Of a stretch of DNA of 64,000 bases, positions 21,547 through 31,329 are shown one piece after another (within the stretch, counting starts at the first letter, position 1; each line of letters begins with the position of its first letter). Under the pieces are notes generated by a model. That model did not search any database. It was not told the origin of the DNA and saw nothing but the letters and a program-made list of their open reading frames with translations. Both the position numbers and the translations under genes were made by a program. Origin of the DNA: Fluviicola sp. (GTDB lineage Bacteria > Bacteroidota > Bacteroidia > Flavobacteriales_D > Crocinitomicaceae); contig JARWZO010000006.1 in NCBI GenBank assembly GCA_029866325.1, positions 1 through 64,000 of the forward strand, in the 5' to 3' direction.

Positions 21547-22607
21547 CGCATTAACGATTCGAGTGGTCCTCTTTTGAAGAACCGGCTATATATTGTGCTG
21601 AAAGCAAGACAAATTGCATAAAACACTCCAACGTAAAGCATAATTTTTTCTGAAGAGATTGTTTTTCCAACAGGATAATAACCGGTGTACTGAATACCTG
21701 TTAAGAAGGATAACAAAAGCATCCCGACCGTTATATGAAAGATATACATCGAGAGTGTCATTTTGCCAAGTGAGGCCAATGATAAAATAATTTTGTTTGT
21801 TGGTAACCAATTGCCAACACTGTGACAAATACAAATTGCAATCACCCCGCAACTAGCCGTTATCAGCAAAAACGGTAAAACGATGGGATTATATTCCGTT
21901 AGCATGTATTCGTTAATCTCGGGTGAATAAAGACCGTAAGAAGCTCCCATTTTCACCGCTTTTGTGATCAGTAAAACAATGATTGCACTAATGAACAGCC
22001 ATCGCTTTTTCTTTTTATTCTTCCAATCCATACGGCCTAACCACATCCCCAGAAAAAAGAATGAAATCCAAGGAAAAAGAGAATTCCATCCGTTATAAAA
22101 AGTGCTTCTAAAAAAGCCTTCAACAGTCCAAAAATCAAGGTATTTTGACGTTGCAAAATCCCATCCTGTTCCAACCGGAATCACAAATAGACAGAGTTGG
22201 TAAATCACAATAGCACCCAGAGCAAACCAGAGGTAAACCGATTTTCTGACAAACAACAGAAAAGCAGCAACATGCATATAACCACCATAAAAATGCAAGA
22301 TATCTCCAGGCCACCAGTTATAAAAAATCAGACCTAAAGCAAAAAGAAACCAAGATCTCTTCAACACCTTTTTTCTGAGTGCTTTTTTTTCTTCCAGTGA
22401 GTTTTGAGCGGATGAAGCCAAAAAAGACAATCCCATTCCTGCAAGAATAATAAATACAGATGTGGCATTTCCGATAAACAAATGCTGAAACTTTCCTGTC
22501 CAGGAAACCGTTTCGAATGTTCCAAAACAAAACGAAAAATTTACAATCAACATTCCGAAAATGGCATACGCTCTTGCCAAATCGAAGCCACTAATACGTT
22601 CTTTCAT
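21531..22607 (-). CDS. Polytopic membrane protein, DUF418/DUF1624 (acyltransferase-3-like)-type
   Basis: Starts MKERISGFDLARAYAIFGMLIVNFSF and has multiple hydrophobic helices; typical of this family. Confidence 0.6.
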   Translation of the reverse strand: MKERISGFDLARAYAIFGMLIVNFSFCFGTFETVSWTGKFQHLFIGNATSVFIILAGMGLSFLASSAQNSLEEKKALRKKVLKRSWFLFALGLIFYNWWPGDILHFYGGYMHVAAFLLFVRKSVYLWFALGAIVIYQLCLFVIPVGTGWDFATSKYLDFWTVEGFFRSTFYNGWNSLFPWISFFFLGMWLGRMDWKNKKKKRWLFISAIIVLLITKAVKMGASYGLYSPEINEYMLTEYNPIVLPFLLITASCGVIAICICHSVGNWLPTNKIILSLASLGKMTLSMYIFHITVGMLLLSFLTGIQYTGYYPVGKTISSEKIMLYVGVFYAICLAFSTIYSRFFKRGPLESLMRFISK

Positions 22608-22656
22608 TTTTTTACGGAAAATCGTGTAATTGAAACTTTTATCATTTCTAAGAGCG

Positions 22657-22692
22657 AATAGCGCTAGCTTTTCAAAATTAACCAGCGCTATT
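22657..22692. terminator. Inverted repeat downstream of the PKS-NRPS gene (possible terminator/hairpin)
   Basis: AATAGCGCT (22657-22665) ... AGCGCTATT (22684-22692), perfect 9-bp arms; no strong T-run on the minus strand. Confidence 0.4.
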
Positions 22693-22707
22693 TCAATGTA
22701 GTGAATA

Positions 22708-25700
22708 TTACAAATCTATTTCTATAAAGCCTGTCTTATCGATCTTCAACTTATTCTGATCGCTCATGAAGCTTACATGCTCAGCCAATACTCCAATCGT
22801 AGGATACTTGAAAACGTTTTGAATATTTAATTGGAGATCGACCATTCCCTGCAATCTGGTAATTACCTGAATCACTTTCAAGCTATCACCGCCCAGTTCA
22901 AAGAAATTATCGGTAACCCCGATTTTTTCTCTCCCCAAAACTTCTTCCCAGATGTCTACAATTTTCTCCTCTAACTCATTTCTTGGAGCAACGTATTCAT
23001 TGCTGGTGTAGGCACCAAGCATATTCACATCAGGAAGCATCTTTCTATTGATTTTACCACTTGTTGTAAGCGGTATTGCATCCAATTGAATATACCTAAC
23101 TGGCAACATGTAAACCGGTAAGATCTCTCCTAAAAACAAGCGAATTTCCGATGTATTCAACACTGTTTTTCCGGTATAATACGCCATTAGCTGTTTCTCG
23201 TTGTGCAGATCTTCTTTTACAATTACTGCAACCGATTCAATGCCCGAATAGTGCAATAATGCATTCTCGATTTCTCCAATTTCAATTCGGTAACCTCTTA
23301 TTTTTACCTGGTCGTCTTTTCTACCCACATATTCGATGTTGCCATCAGGTAACCATCGGCCTAAATCACCGGTTTTATACAACGTTGAACCTGCTTCAAA
23401 AGGATGCCCCACAAATTGTTTATCAGTCAATTCAGGATTGTTTAAATACCCTCTAGAAAGTCCAACGCCTGAGATGCAAATATCCCCGATTATTCCAATT
23501 GGGGTTAACTCCAGTGATTCACTCAAAATATACATGTGGGTATTCCAAATTGGTTTACCAATTGGAATTCGCTCGTCATCTTTTGCCGTTTTATACCAGG
23601 TAACATCAATTGTGGCTTCAGTAGGACCGTAAAGATTATGCAAAACAACATCCGTATTAGCGTACCATTTATTTACAATTTCAGCAGACAATGCCTCTCC
23701 ACTTGTAATCACTTTGTTTAATCCTCGAACTGTTTTCAAATAGTGATCATCTGCAACAACAACTGCAACAAAGGCATTGAGCATACTCGGAACAAAATGC
23801 AGGCAACTTACTTGATGCTCGGCTATCAGCGAAACAATTTTTTCAGGTATCCCGGCATCCTCTTTTGGACAAATTACCATCTGTGCACCGTAGCATAGCG
23901 GCATCAACAATTCCCAAACAGATACGTCGAAGGTATAATTGGTTTTCTGCAAGATGACATCATTCGTATTGAAATTCAACTCATTCCACATCCAATCCAA
24001 ACGATTGACAAGACTTTTATGCTCAATTAAACATCCCTTCGGATTGCCTGTAGAACCTGAAGTATAAATTACATAAGCAGAATCATTTGGACTCGTTGAA
24101 TGGATCAAATTGCTATTGGAATAGTTATTCGATGCATTGAATTTTTCAAGTTCCGCTTCATCAATTACAACTTTGCATTGGCTATCATTAACGATAAAAT
24201 CGATTCGGTTTTGTGGAAATTCGGGATCTATTGGTGTATAAGCCCCCCCCGATTTAAGAATGGCTAAAATGGTTATTACCATCCATTCACTTCGTTCCAA
24301 CTTAATACCAACAACGTCATTAGGCCCAACATTGTATTGTTCTCGCAAGTAACTCGCAAGTTGATTGGCCTTTTCATTGAGTAAGTTGTAGGAATAGAAT
24401 TTTCCACTGGCAATCAACGCCACTTTGTCATTACAATGATCAACTTGTTCCTCAAACAACTCAACTATGGTTTTGTCTGACCTAAAAGATTTTTCGGTTG
24501 CATTAAACGAAGTCAATAACTGAGTCTTTTCAGATTCGCTGATGAGGTTAATGGATGCTATTTTCTTCCGTGGTTCTGCAACCAATTCAAATGCAATGGT
24601 TTCAAAGGCAGTAGCCATTCTTTCAATTGTTTCAGCCTTAAATAGCTTCGTACAATATTCAAATTCGAAAGCCATTTTGTCACCTTCGGTGCACATGAGG
24701 TTAAAATCGTTTTTAGCTGTCGTATTTAGAAATTTTTCGATAGCAGTTGTCGATGTATTCGTTGGCCGTTCGGGTGAACTACCATCGTTAAAGAAGCTCA
24801 TGTAGGAGAACGTTACATCAAAAATGGCATTTCTACTCACCGTTCTTTCCAATTTCAAATTATCCACCAAATCATCGTATTGGTAGTCCATGTTTTCAAA
24901 AGACTCTATCGCACTTTGTTTTACTTCGTTTAAGAAATCCAACCCGGTTTTCTCATCCGACGGATAGTTTCTGATCGGAAGCGTATTGATGAACATACCT
25001 ATCATATTTTGAAGGTCTGCATGGTTTCGTCCGAGAACAAATGATCCTATAACGATATCATCTTGTCCTGAGTACTTATGAAGCATGATATAGTATACCG
25101 ACAAGAAAAACATATACATTGTTATATTGTTTTCCTGTGTAAATCCCTTAATTTGTTGATATAGATCATCGTTAAGGTTCATGTTGTAAGTGGCTCCTTC
25201 GAAACTAAGAACATCTGGTCTGGTATAATCAAGTGGTAATTCCAATACCGGAATTTCATTCTCAAATTTACTCAACCAGTATTTTTTCTGATTTTCGATG
25301 ATTCCAGATTTAAATGCTTCATTTTGCCATGCTGCAAAATCCTTGTATTGTATTGTCAATTCAGGAAGATCGGCGCCTGAATATAAATCGAATAATTCTT
25401 TTCGAATAATCTCTAAAGACATTGCATCAGCAATGATATGGTGTAAGTCAACCAGTAAGATCGATGCACCACCTGCAACCTGCAACAACTCCATTCTGAA
25501 AAGTGGTGCTGTGCTTAAATCGAATGGTCGAAGGAATCGGTTAAATTCCTTTTCAACCCGATCTTTTGTAGTGTCGGTAACAATTAGCTTCACTACAAGA
25601 TCTTCATAATTATGAATCACTTGTACCACTCCTTCTTCTGTCAATTTGAAAGATGTACGCAATGATTCATGTCGCATGATCAATTTTGAAAAAGCTTCCT

Positions 25701-28700
25701 CTAATCGTAGCACATCCATTTGATCCGAAAGTTCAATAAAGAACGGGAAATTATAGTTGGTTGACTGAAGTGCCATTTGATTCATTACAAACATGCGCTT
25801 TTGTGCTGCAGAAACAGGATAATATTCCCGTTTTTCAACTGGAACTATCTCTGAAGTTGTTTGATTTTCATCACTATTATCCAGGTATTCAGCTAATTCT
25901 TTAATAGTTGGGTAGGAGAAAAACTGATTTACCTGCAACGAAACATTTAGCTTTTTTTGAATCAGCGAAGTTACCGACATTACTTTTAAAGAATCTCCTC
26001 CCAGTTCAAAGAAATCATCATGAACCCCGATCTTATCATAACTAAAGAACGATTTCCATACTTCAGCAAGCACTTGCTCGGTTTTGGTAACGGGAGCCTC
26101 ATAGTTCACACTCAATTCAGGTCGTTCAAACGAGAACCCATCTGAACTTGATTGTTCATGATTCATTACATTGGACTCTTTCTTTGCAAGTTCTATTTGT
26201 TGCTTGAGCTCATTATTTAAGTCTCTTACCCAAATAAACACCTGTGAATAACGCTCATCCATCAATCGGGCAAAAATCTCCTTACCTTCTTCGTCGGAAA
26301 TACCTTCAATTTTACCTTGAGCAAGAATTTGAGCTTCATTGTCCATGCTATACGCACGTACTCCTCCTTTTTTTGTTCTTACCGCTCTTTCAGGAATCCG
26401 CATCAATGTAAATTTTTCGATATCCACCAATACGGTACCATCTTCTCCCAAAACGGAGATGTCGTACCATACTTCACTTTCTTCAAAATTATTGTTTGGA
26501 TACGATCGGATGTAACTGTATACCTTGCCCGGGAACTCGCCCAATATCGTCAGTTTTTTGTACGCAAATGGCAAAAATGGTTCATCATCTTTCTTTCGGG
26601 GATCATCGTATTGCGTACACATGTCAAAAATGGCAGGGTGTAATTTGTAGTTTAGCAAATCAGACAAAAATTCATCCTTCAACGCAATTTCAGTTAACTG
26701 AAAATCTTTCCCGCAAAGAACCGATTTTCTATTTTCCCATCTTGGACCATAGAGCGAATTGTCGTAAAGAATGATATTATTTTGTGCAACCTTTGTCAAC
26801 TCGTCGTTACCCATTTGTCTAATTTCATCCAAATTCATTTGGCGCTTTTGGGTATCCTTTGCAATCAGCTCTACTTCTACTTCAATATGTGTAATCCATT
26901 CATAACTTTGAGAACGATCACGACTTCTAATCAGCGTTTTCAAGCGCCCCTTTTCGCGTTTAATGAGTGTTTGAACCTCTCTGTCTTTGCCATCCTCAGC
27001 AATCATTGGCATTTTGAATACCAGGTTATGGAAGGCCATCTGATTGCTCTTTTCAAGAAGTTCAACCGCAGAACGAATCAATTCAATATACCCTGTACCA
27101 GGCATTACAGCATTTCCTTCATAAATTCTATGCTCATTTAGGAACCAGCTCTTTTCAGGATTAAAATAAGAGAGAAATGCTATTTCGTCATTGGTAATGT
27201 CTACTCTTTTCTTATAGATCGGATGTTCATAAATTCGACTTTCTTTTACTTCGAATCGGTTGTAGTCGTATTGGTTCAACGTAGCGTTTACAGCCAAACC
27301 TGAATCTTGCCAAACATTCCAGTTGATGGCAATTGTATTGAAGCCGTTGGCGGTATTATCGTGCGTAAATGCATCTAAAAAATTGTTTCCGGCAATGTAT
27401 CCCACTTGGCCTGGACTGCTTAGCACCGAGTTGATCGATGAACAAACAATCATAAAAGAGGCGTCTCCAAAGTGTTTCTTTAGCAAAATAGCACCTTTAA
27501 TTTTGGAAGCGAAAATTTTATCTGTAAGCTCTTTGTTGGTAAACTGAATTACTTTTCCATCAGGAACACCAGCAGAATGGATTATACCATCAACCTTACC
27601 GTATGTAGCATGTATTTTATCAGACAATTCTTTCATGGCCTGATCATCTGAAACATCTGCACGCATATAGATTATTTCGGTGCCCGCATCTTCAAGCGCG
27701 GTTAATCGTGTAAGTGTTTTACGGAAAATATCATACTCAGGCAAACCTTCAATTTCATTCGCCCACGTATCTTTGGAAGGGAAATGAGAACGGCCAACCA
27801 AAATCAATTTCGCTTTTGCACCTTTTGAAATGGTTTCAGCCAACGCTAGTCCAATACCTCCTGTTCCTCCGGTGATTACATATATTCCATCATCTTTAAA
27901 TCGTTGAATGCTATTGGTGCTTTCTTCAATATGAACTGGTTCGAATGTCCGAATCCAGCGCTGACTTTTGCGAAAAGAGATGATTCTTTCGGTTGATTCA
28001 CTAAGCAATTCATTAAAAATATCAGTTGCAATAAGAGTTGCTTCCGCTTTGGTAGAATAGTATTCAATATCAATATTCTGGGTATATACATTCGGATATT
28101 CATGAGGAATAACATATATAGGACCAGTTCCAATAGCACTTTTGGTATTAACCTTTTCACCAGCAAGTACATTGAATAAGCTACTGGTAATTGATTTTAA
28201 AATTACTTTGCCAATGATGCTAGTATCACCTATCGATTTAGCAATATTGATTAGACCATAAAAACACAAATCGTGTGCCTCGTCAAAACTTTTGACTGTT
28301 AATGGTTCCGAACTGTAGGCAGAGATTCCCCATAAATAAACAATCGATAATACAGAATCTTCCCCTTTGTAAATCGCTTCGAAGAGTTGGTTGAAATCTT
28401 CATTATTCAACGGATTAACCTCAAATGAATTTTCAGATTCTTTCTTAAACGATGTTCCCGGAATAACTTTAATCACGGGCCATCCATGTTCAATATATTT
28501 TTGCTCTAATGCTTCGCCAATGCCTGAATTTTCTGTGAACATGACCAAAGTAGGCGGAGTTTCGAATACTGTGCGCGATTTATGCGACAATGAACTGCTT
28601 TTCCACGAGGGAAGATAAAACCAATCTGATAGTTCTTTATCCGGTTGGTTGTTCATGTTTACATTCATCCCAGCTCCAAAATCGTATGGATCTACCTCAG

Positions 28701-31329
28701 ACAAATACTTGATTCGCTCAAACGCGTAAGTTGGCAATGAGATTCTTCTTCGTGTTTCGTTTTGGTGATAATTGTTCCAATCGATGGCAACTCCAGCGCT
28801 CCAAAGTCTTCCAATTCGGTTTGTAACGTATTTACTATCGTCTTCTTTTTCTTTGACCGTTCTTAAGAGATTGACCACCGGATAGGACGTTTTCCCTAAA
28901 TGTTGTTTTACCAAACTACTTAGCGAGTGACCTGCTCCAACTTCAACAAAAACCAACTCTTCTTCCAATGACAGTAATGTCTCTATCCCTTTTGAAAACT
29001 GAACCGTTTCTCGCAAATGTCTCACCCAATATTCGGCAGACGTAGCCTCGGATTCTTTGATGAATTCACCTGTCAAATTAGAAATAAATGGCTTTTTGAG
29101 TGGATTGCGCGTCACGCTTTCAACCGTTGTTCTGTATGCGTCAAGTATTGAATCTTGCATTGAAGAGTGAAACGCATGCGAGGTATGCAATCGAACAAAT
29201 GGAACACCCTTTTCGTTCAATTGGGCTGATAACATTTCCATTGCTTCCGAATCGCCGGATAACACCAACTGTTCAGGACCGTTGATTCCTGCAAGAGAAA
29301 CCCGATCGTTTAAATACTGGTTGATTTGAGTTTTAGTTGCTGAAACGCTGAACATCACACCTGGTGCCAGTGAATACATTAATTCTCCGCGTTTGAGAAC
29401 CAAGCGGATTGCGTCTTCAAAACTGAAAACACCATCCAAACATGCAGCAACATACTCGCCGATACTATGGCCAATCATGTAGTTAGGTGTTACTCCATAA
29501 GATAGCAACAATTGTGCTAACGAATGCTCTAACAAAAAGATTAAGCCTTGCGCGTAACGGGTTTGGTTGATTGTCAAATCATCCTGCGAATCTGAAAAAA
29601 GTATCGCTTTGAAGTCCTGTCCGCTAATAGATTGAATCAGCTCAAAGCCTTTGTCCATCTCCGAACGGAAAAAAGGATCCGTATCATAAAGACCTTTACC
29701 CATGTTCAAATACTGCGAACCTTGACCCGAAAACAAGAACACAACAGATTTAGATCCTTCTTTTATTTTGGATTGATCCGTAGCTTGAGAAGTCTCCAAA
29801 AGAGAAAGCAATTCAGAACGATCTTCAAACACAAATGACTTACGGTATCGGAAATGTTTTCTACCCACGTGATATGTATAAGCCATATCGTCGAGGTCCA
29901 AATCTGGATTTTCTTCTACAAAGGTCTTAAGACTTTCCAAATAATTATTAAATGATTTTTCTGTCTTAGCCGACAGCGTCATTATTTTATGACTTGGCAC
30001 TTCTTCCACTTTTTCCAAAGCAGGAGCTTCTTCTAAAATAACATGTGCATTTGTGCCTCCAACTCCAAAAGAGCTCACACCAGCACGAAGTGGCAAATCG
30101 CCTTTATTTTCCCAATCACGCAATTCTGTATTGACATAAAAAGGACCTGCTTCAAAATCAATTTCTTCGTTGGCTTCAGTATAATTTAAACTGGCCGGAA
30201 TTTGTTTGTATTTCAGGCATAAACTTGCTTTAATCAACCCGGCTACTCCAGCTGCCGCATCAGAGTGACCGATATTTGTTTTCACAGACCCGATCGCACA
30301 CGAATGATCTTTGTTCCAGTTAAAAGCAATATTAAGGGCTTCTACTTCAATTGGATCACCCAACTTAGTTGCTGTTCCGTGTGTTTCGATATATGAAATG
30401 GATTCGGGTTCAACCTTAGCAAATTTTTGGGCTTTTCGGATACACTCTACTTGCCCCTCAACACTTGGAGCGGTGAATCCAACCTTTCTATTACCATCAT
30501 TATTAATGGCGCTTCCCTTAATCACCGAATAAATCTGGTCACCATCCTTGATCGCATCAGTTAATCTTTTTAGCACCACTGCTCCTGCTCCTTCGCTCCA
30601 AACAGTACCACTTGCATTTTTATCAAAAGCCCGACAATGTCCGTCCATAGAAACAATCGATCCTTCTTCATACATATAACCTTTGCGTTTACGGGTATCG
30701 ATAGACACTCCTCCTGCCACGGCCATTTTCGATTCTCCTAACAATAAACTTTTACAGGCAAGATTGATGGCTACCAACGAAGTAGAACACGCGGTATTCA
30801 TCGTAAATGTAGGGCCCTTCAGGTTGAGTTTGTATGCCAAAAGCGAACCTAAATAATCCTTGTTATTCAAGTGACTCAGGGTTAATTCGTCAACCATTGG
30901 AGGATTGTTCTTGAGACTGGAAAAAACCTTCCAATTCAAATCTTCACCGCCTCCGGCAAACAATCCGATAGAACCTTTCATTTCATCAGGATTATACCCC
31001 GAATCTTCCAATGCTTCCCACATACATTCGTGGTAAATCCTGTGCATCGGATTCATGAACGTTGCATCCATCGGACGGTAATCAAAAAACTTTGAATCAA
31101 AACAATCTTTATTGTTGATGAAGATATTTGACTTTACGAAATTGGGGTTCTTTAATGTCCGCTCATCTACACCTTGCGCGAGTAATTCTTCATCTGACAA
31201 AAACTGAACAGATTCGACACCATTTACAAGATTATTCCAATATTCTCTCCAGTTATTTGCCCCGGGATAACGGCATGCCATACCGATTACAGCAATTTCT
31301 AAGCCTGTATATTTTTGATTATTCTTCAT
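22708..31329 (-). CDS. Hybrid PKS-NRPS: KS-AT-KR-DH-ACP-C-A-PCP; predicted malonyl extender and Ser
   Basis: KS NTACSTSLVAI, ETHGTATKLGDPIE; AT GHSIGEYVAACLDG / HAFHS; KR VITGGTGGIGLALAE and YIAGN; DH NEHRIYEGNAVMPGTGYIELI and LHPAIFDMCTQ; ACP DDFFELGGDSLKVM; C DLHHIIADAMS; A code D-V-W-H-I-S-L-I-D-K; PCP DNFFELGGDSLKVI. Confidence 0.92.
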   Translation of the reverse strand: MKNNQKYTGLEIAVIGMACRYPGANNWREYWNNLVNGVESVQFLSDEELLAQGVDERTLKNPNFVKSNIFINNKDCFDSKFFDYRPMDATFMNPMHRIYHECMWEALEDSGYNPDEMKGSIGLFAGGGEDLNWKVFSSLKNNPPMVDELTLSHLNNKDYLGSLLAYKLNLKGPTFTMNTACSTSLVAINLACKSLLLGESKMAVAGGVSIDTRKRKGYMYEEGSIVSMDGHCRAFDKNASGTVWSEGAGAVVLKRLTDAIKDGDQIYSVIKGSAINNDGNRKVGFTAPSVEGQVECIRKAQKFAKVEPESISYIETHGTATKLGDPIEVEALNIAFNWNKDHSCAIGSVKTNIGHSDAAAGVAGLIKASLCLKYKQIPASLNYTEANEEIDFEAGPFYVNTELRDWENKGDLPLRAGVSSFGVGGTNAHVILEEAPALEKVEEVPSHKIMTLSAKTEKSFNNYLESLKTFVEENPDLDLDDMAYTYHVGRKHFRYRKSFVFEDRSELLSLLETSQATDQSKIKEGSKSVVFLFSGQGSQYLNMGKGLYDTDPFFRSEMDKGFELIQSISGQDFKAILFSDSQDDLTINQTRYAQGLIFLLEHSLAQLLLSYGVTPNYMIGHSIGEYVAACLDGVFSFEDAIRLVLKRGELMYSLAPGVMFSVSATKTQINQYLNDRVSLAGINGPEQLVLSGDSEAMEMLSAQLNEKGVPFVRLHTSHAFHSSMQDSILDAYRTTVESVTRNPLKKPFISNLTGEFIKESEATSAEYWVRHLRETVQFSKGIETLLSLEEELVFVEVGAGHSLSSLVKQHLGKTSYPVVNLLRTVKEKEDDSKYVTNRIGRLWSAGVAIDWNNYHQNETRRRISLPTYAFERIKYLSEVDPYDFGAGMNVNMNNQPDKELSDWFYLPSWKSSSLSHKSRTVFETPPTLVMFTENSGIGEALEQKYIEHGWPVIKVIPGTSFKKESENSFEVNPLNNEDFNQLFEAIYKGEDSVLSIVYLWGISAYSSEPLTVKSFDEAHDLCFYGLINIAKSIGDTSIIGKVILKSITSSLFNVLAGEKVNTKSAIGTGPIYVIPHEYPNVYTQNIDIEYYSTKAEATLIATDIFNELLSESTERIISFRKSQRWIRTFEPVHIEESTNSIQRFKDDGIYVITGGTGGIGLALAETISKGAKAKLILVGRSHFPSKDTWANEIEGLPEYDIFRKTLTRLTALEDAGTEIIYMRADVSDDQAMKELSDKIHATYGKVDGIIHSAGVPDGKVIQFTNKELTDKIFASKIKGAILLKKHFGDASFMIVCSSINSVLSSPGQVGYIAGNNFLDAFTHDNTANGFNTIAINWNVWQDSGLAVNATLNQYDYNRFEVKESRIYEHPIYKKRVDITNDEIAFLSYFNPEKSWFLNEHRIYEGNAVMPGTGYIELIRSAVELLEKSNQMAFHNLVFKMPMIAEDGKDREVQTLIKREKGRLKTLIRSRDRSQSYEWITHIEVEVELIAKDTQKRQMNLDEIRQMGNDELTKVAQNNIILYDNSLYGPRWENRKSVLCGKDFQLTEIALKDEFLSDLLNYKLHPAIFDMCTQYDDPRKKDDEPFLPFAYKKLTILGEFPGKVYSYIRSYPNNNFEESEVWYDISVLGEDGTVLVDIEKFTLMRIPERAVRTKKGGVRAYSMDNEAQILAQGKIEGISDEEGKEIFARLMDERYSQVFIWVRDLNNELKQQIELAKKESNVMNHEQSSSDGFSFERPELSVNYEAPVTKTEQVLAEVWKSFFSYDKIGVHDDFFELGGDSLKVMSVTSLIQKKLNVSLQVNQFFSYPTIKELAEYLDNSDENQTTSEIVPVEKREYYPVSAAQKRMFVMNQMALQSTNYNFPFFIELSDQMDVLRLEEAFSKLIMRHESLRTSFKLTEEGVVQVIHNYEDLVVKLIVTDTTKDRVEKEFNRFLRPFDLSTAPLFRMELLQVAGGASILLVDLHHIIADAMSLEIIRKELFDLYSGADLPELTIQYKDFAAWQNEAFKSGIIENQKKYWLSKFENEIPVLELPLDYTRPDVLSFEGATYNMNLNDDLYQQIKGFTQENNITMYMFFLSVYYIMLHKYSGQDDIVIGSFVLGRNHADLQNMIGMFINTLPIRNYPSDEKTGLDFLNEVKQSAIESFENMDYQYDDLVDNLKLERTVSRNAIFDVTFSYMSFFNDGSSPERPTNTSTTAIEKFLNTTAKNDFNLMCTEGDKMAFEFEYCTKLFKAETIERMATAFETIAFELVAEPRKKIASINLISESEKTQLLTSFNATEKSFRSDKTIVELFEEQVDHCNDKVALIASGKFYSYNLLNEKANQLASYLREQYNVGPNDVVGIKLERSEWMVITILAILKSGGAYTPIDPEFPQNRIDFIVNDSQCKVVIDEAELEKFNASNNYSNSNLIHSTSPNDSAYVIYTSGSTGNPKGCLIEHKSLVNRLDWMWNELNFNTNDVILQKTNYTFDVSVWELLMPLCYGAQMVICPKEDAGIPEKIVSLIAEHQVSCLHFVPSMLNAFVAVVVADDHYLKTVRGLNKVITSGEALSAEIVNKWYANTDVVLHNLYGPTEATIDVTWYKTAKDDERIPIGKPIWNTHMYILSESLELTPIGIIGDICISGVGLSRGYLNNPELTDKQFVGHPFEAGSTLYKTGDLGRWLPDGNIEYVGRKDDQVKIRGYRIEIGEIENALLHYSGIESVAVIVKEDLHNEKQLMAYYTGKTVLNTSEIRLFLGEILPVYMLPVRYIQLDAIPLTTSGKINRKMLPDVNMLGAYTSNEYVAPRNELEEKIVDIWEEVLGREKIGVTDNFFELGGDSLKVIQVITRLQGMVDLQLNIQNVFKYPTIGVLAEHVSFMSDQNKLKIDKTGFIEIDL

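Noticed and set aside
27876-28172. 98-aa minus-strand ORF within the PKS-NRPS gene
   Set aside because: Out-of-frame overlap with the megasynthase on the same strand; composition is consistent with a shifted frame.
22708-31329. DH domain inactive because HRIYEGNAVMPG has one extra residue compared with HxxxGxxxxP
   Set aside because: The longer spacing with a conserved PGTGY and an intact second motif (HPAIFDMCTQ) is, to my recollection, seen in other functional-looking DH domains, so inactivity cannot be supported.
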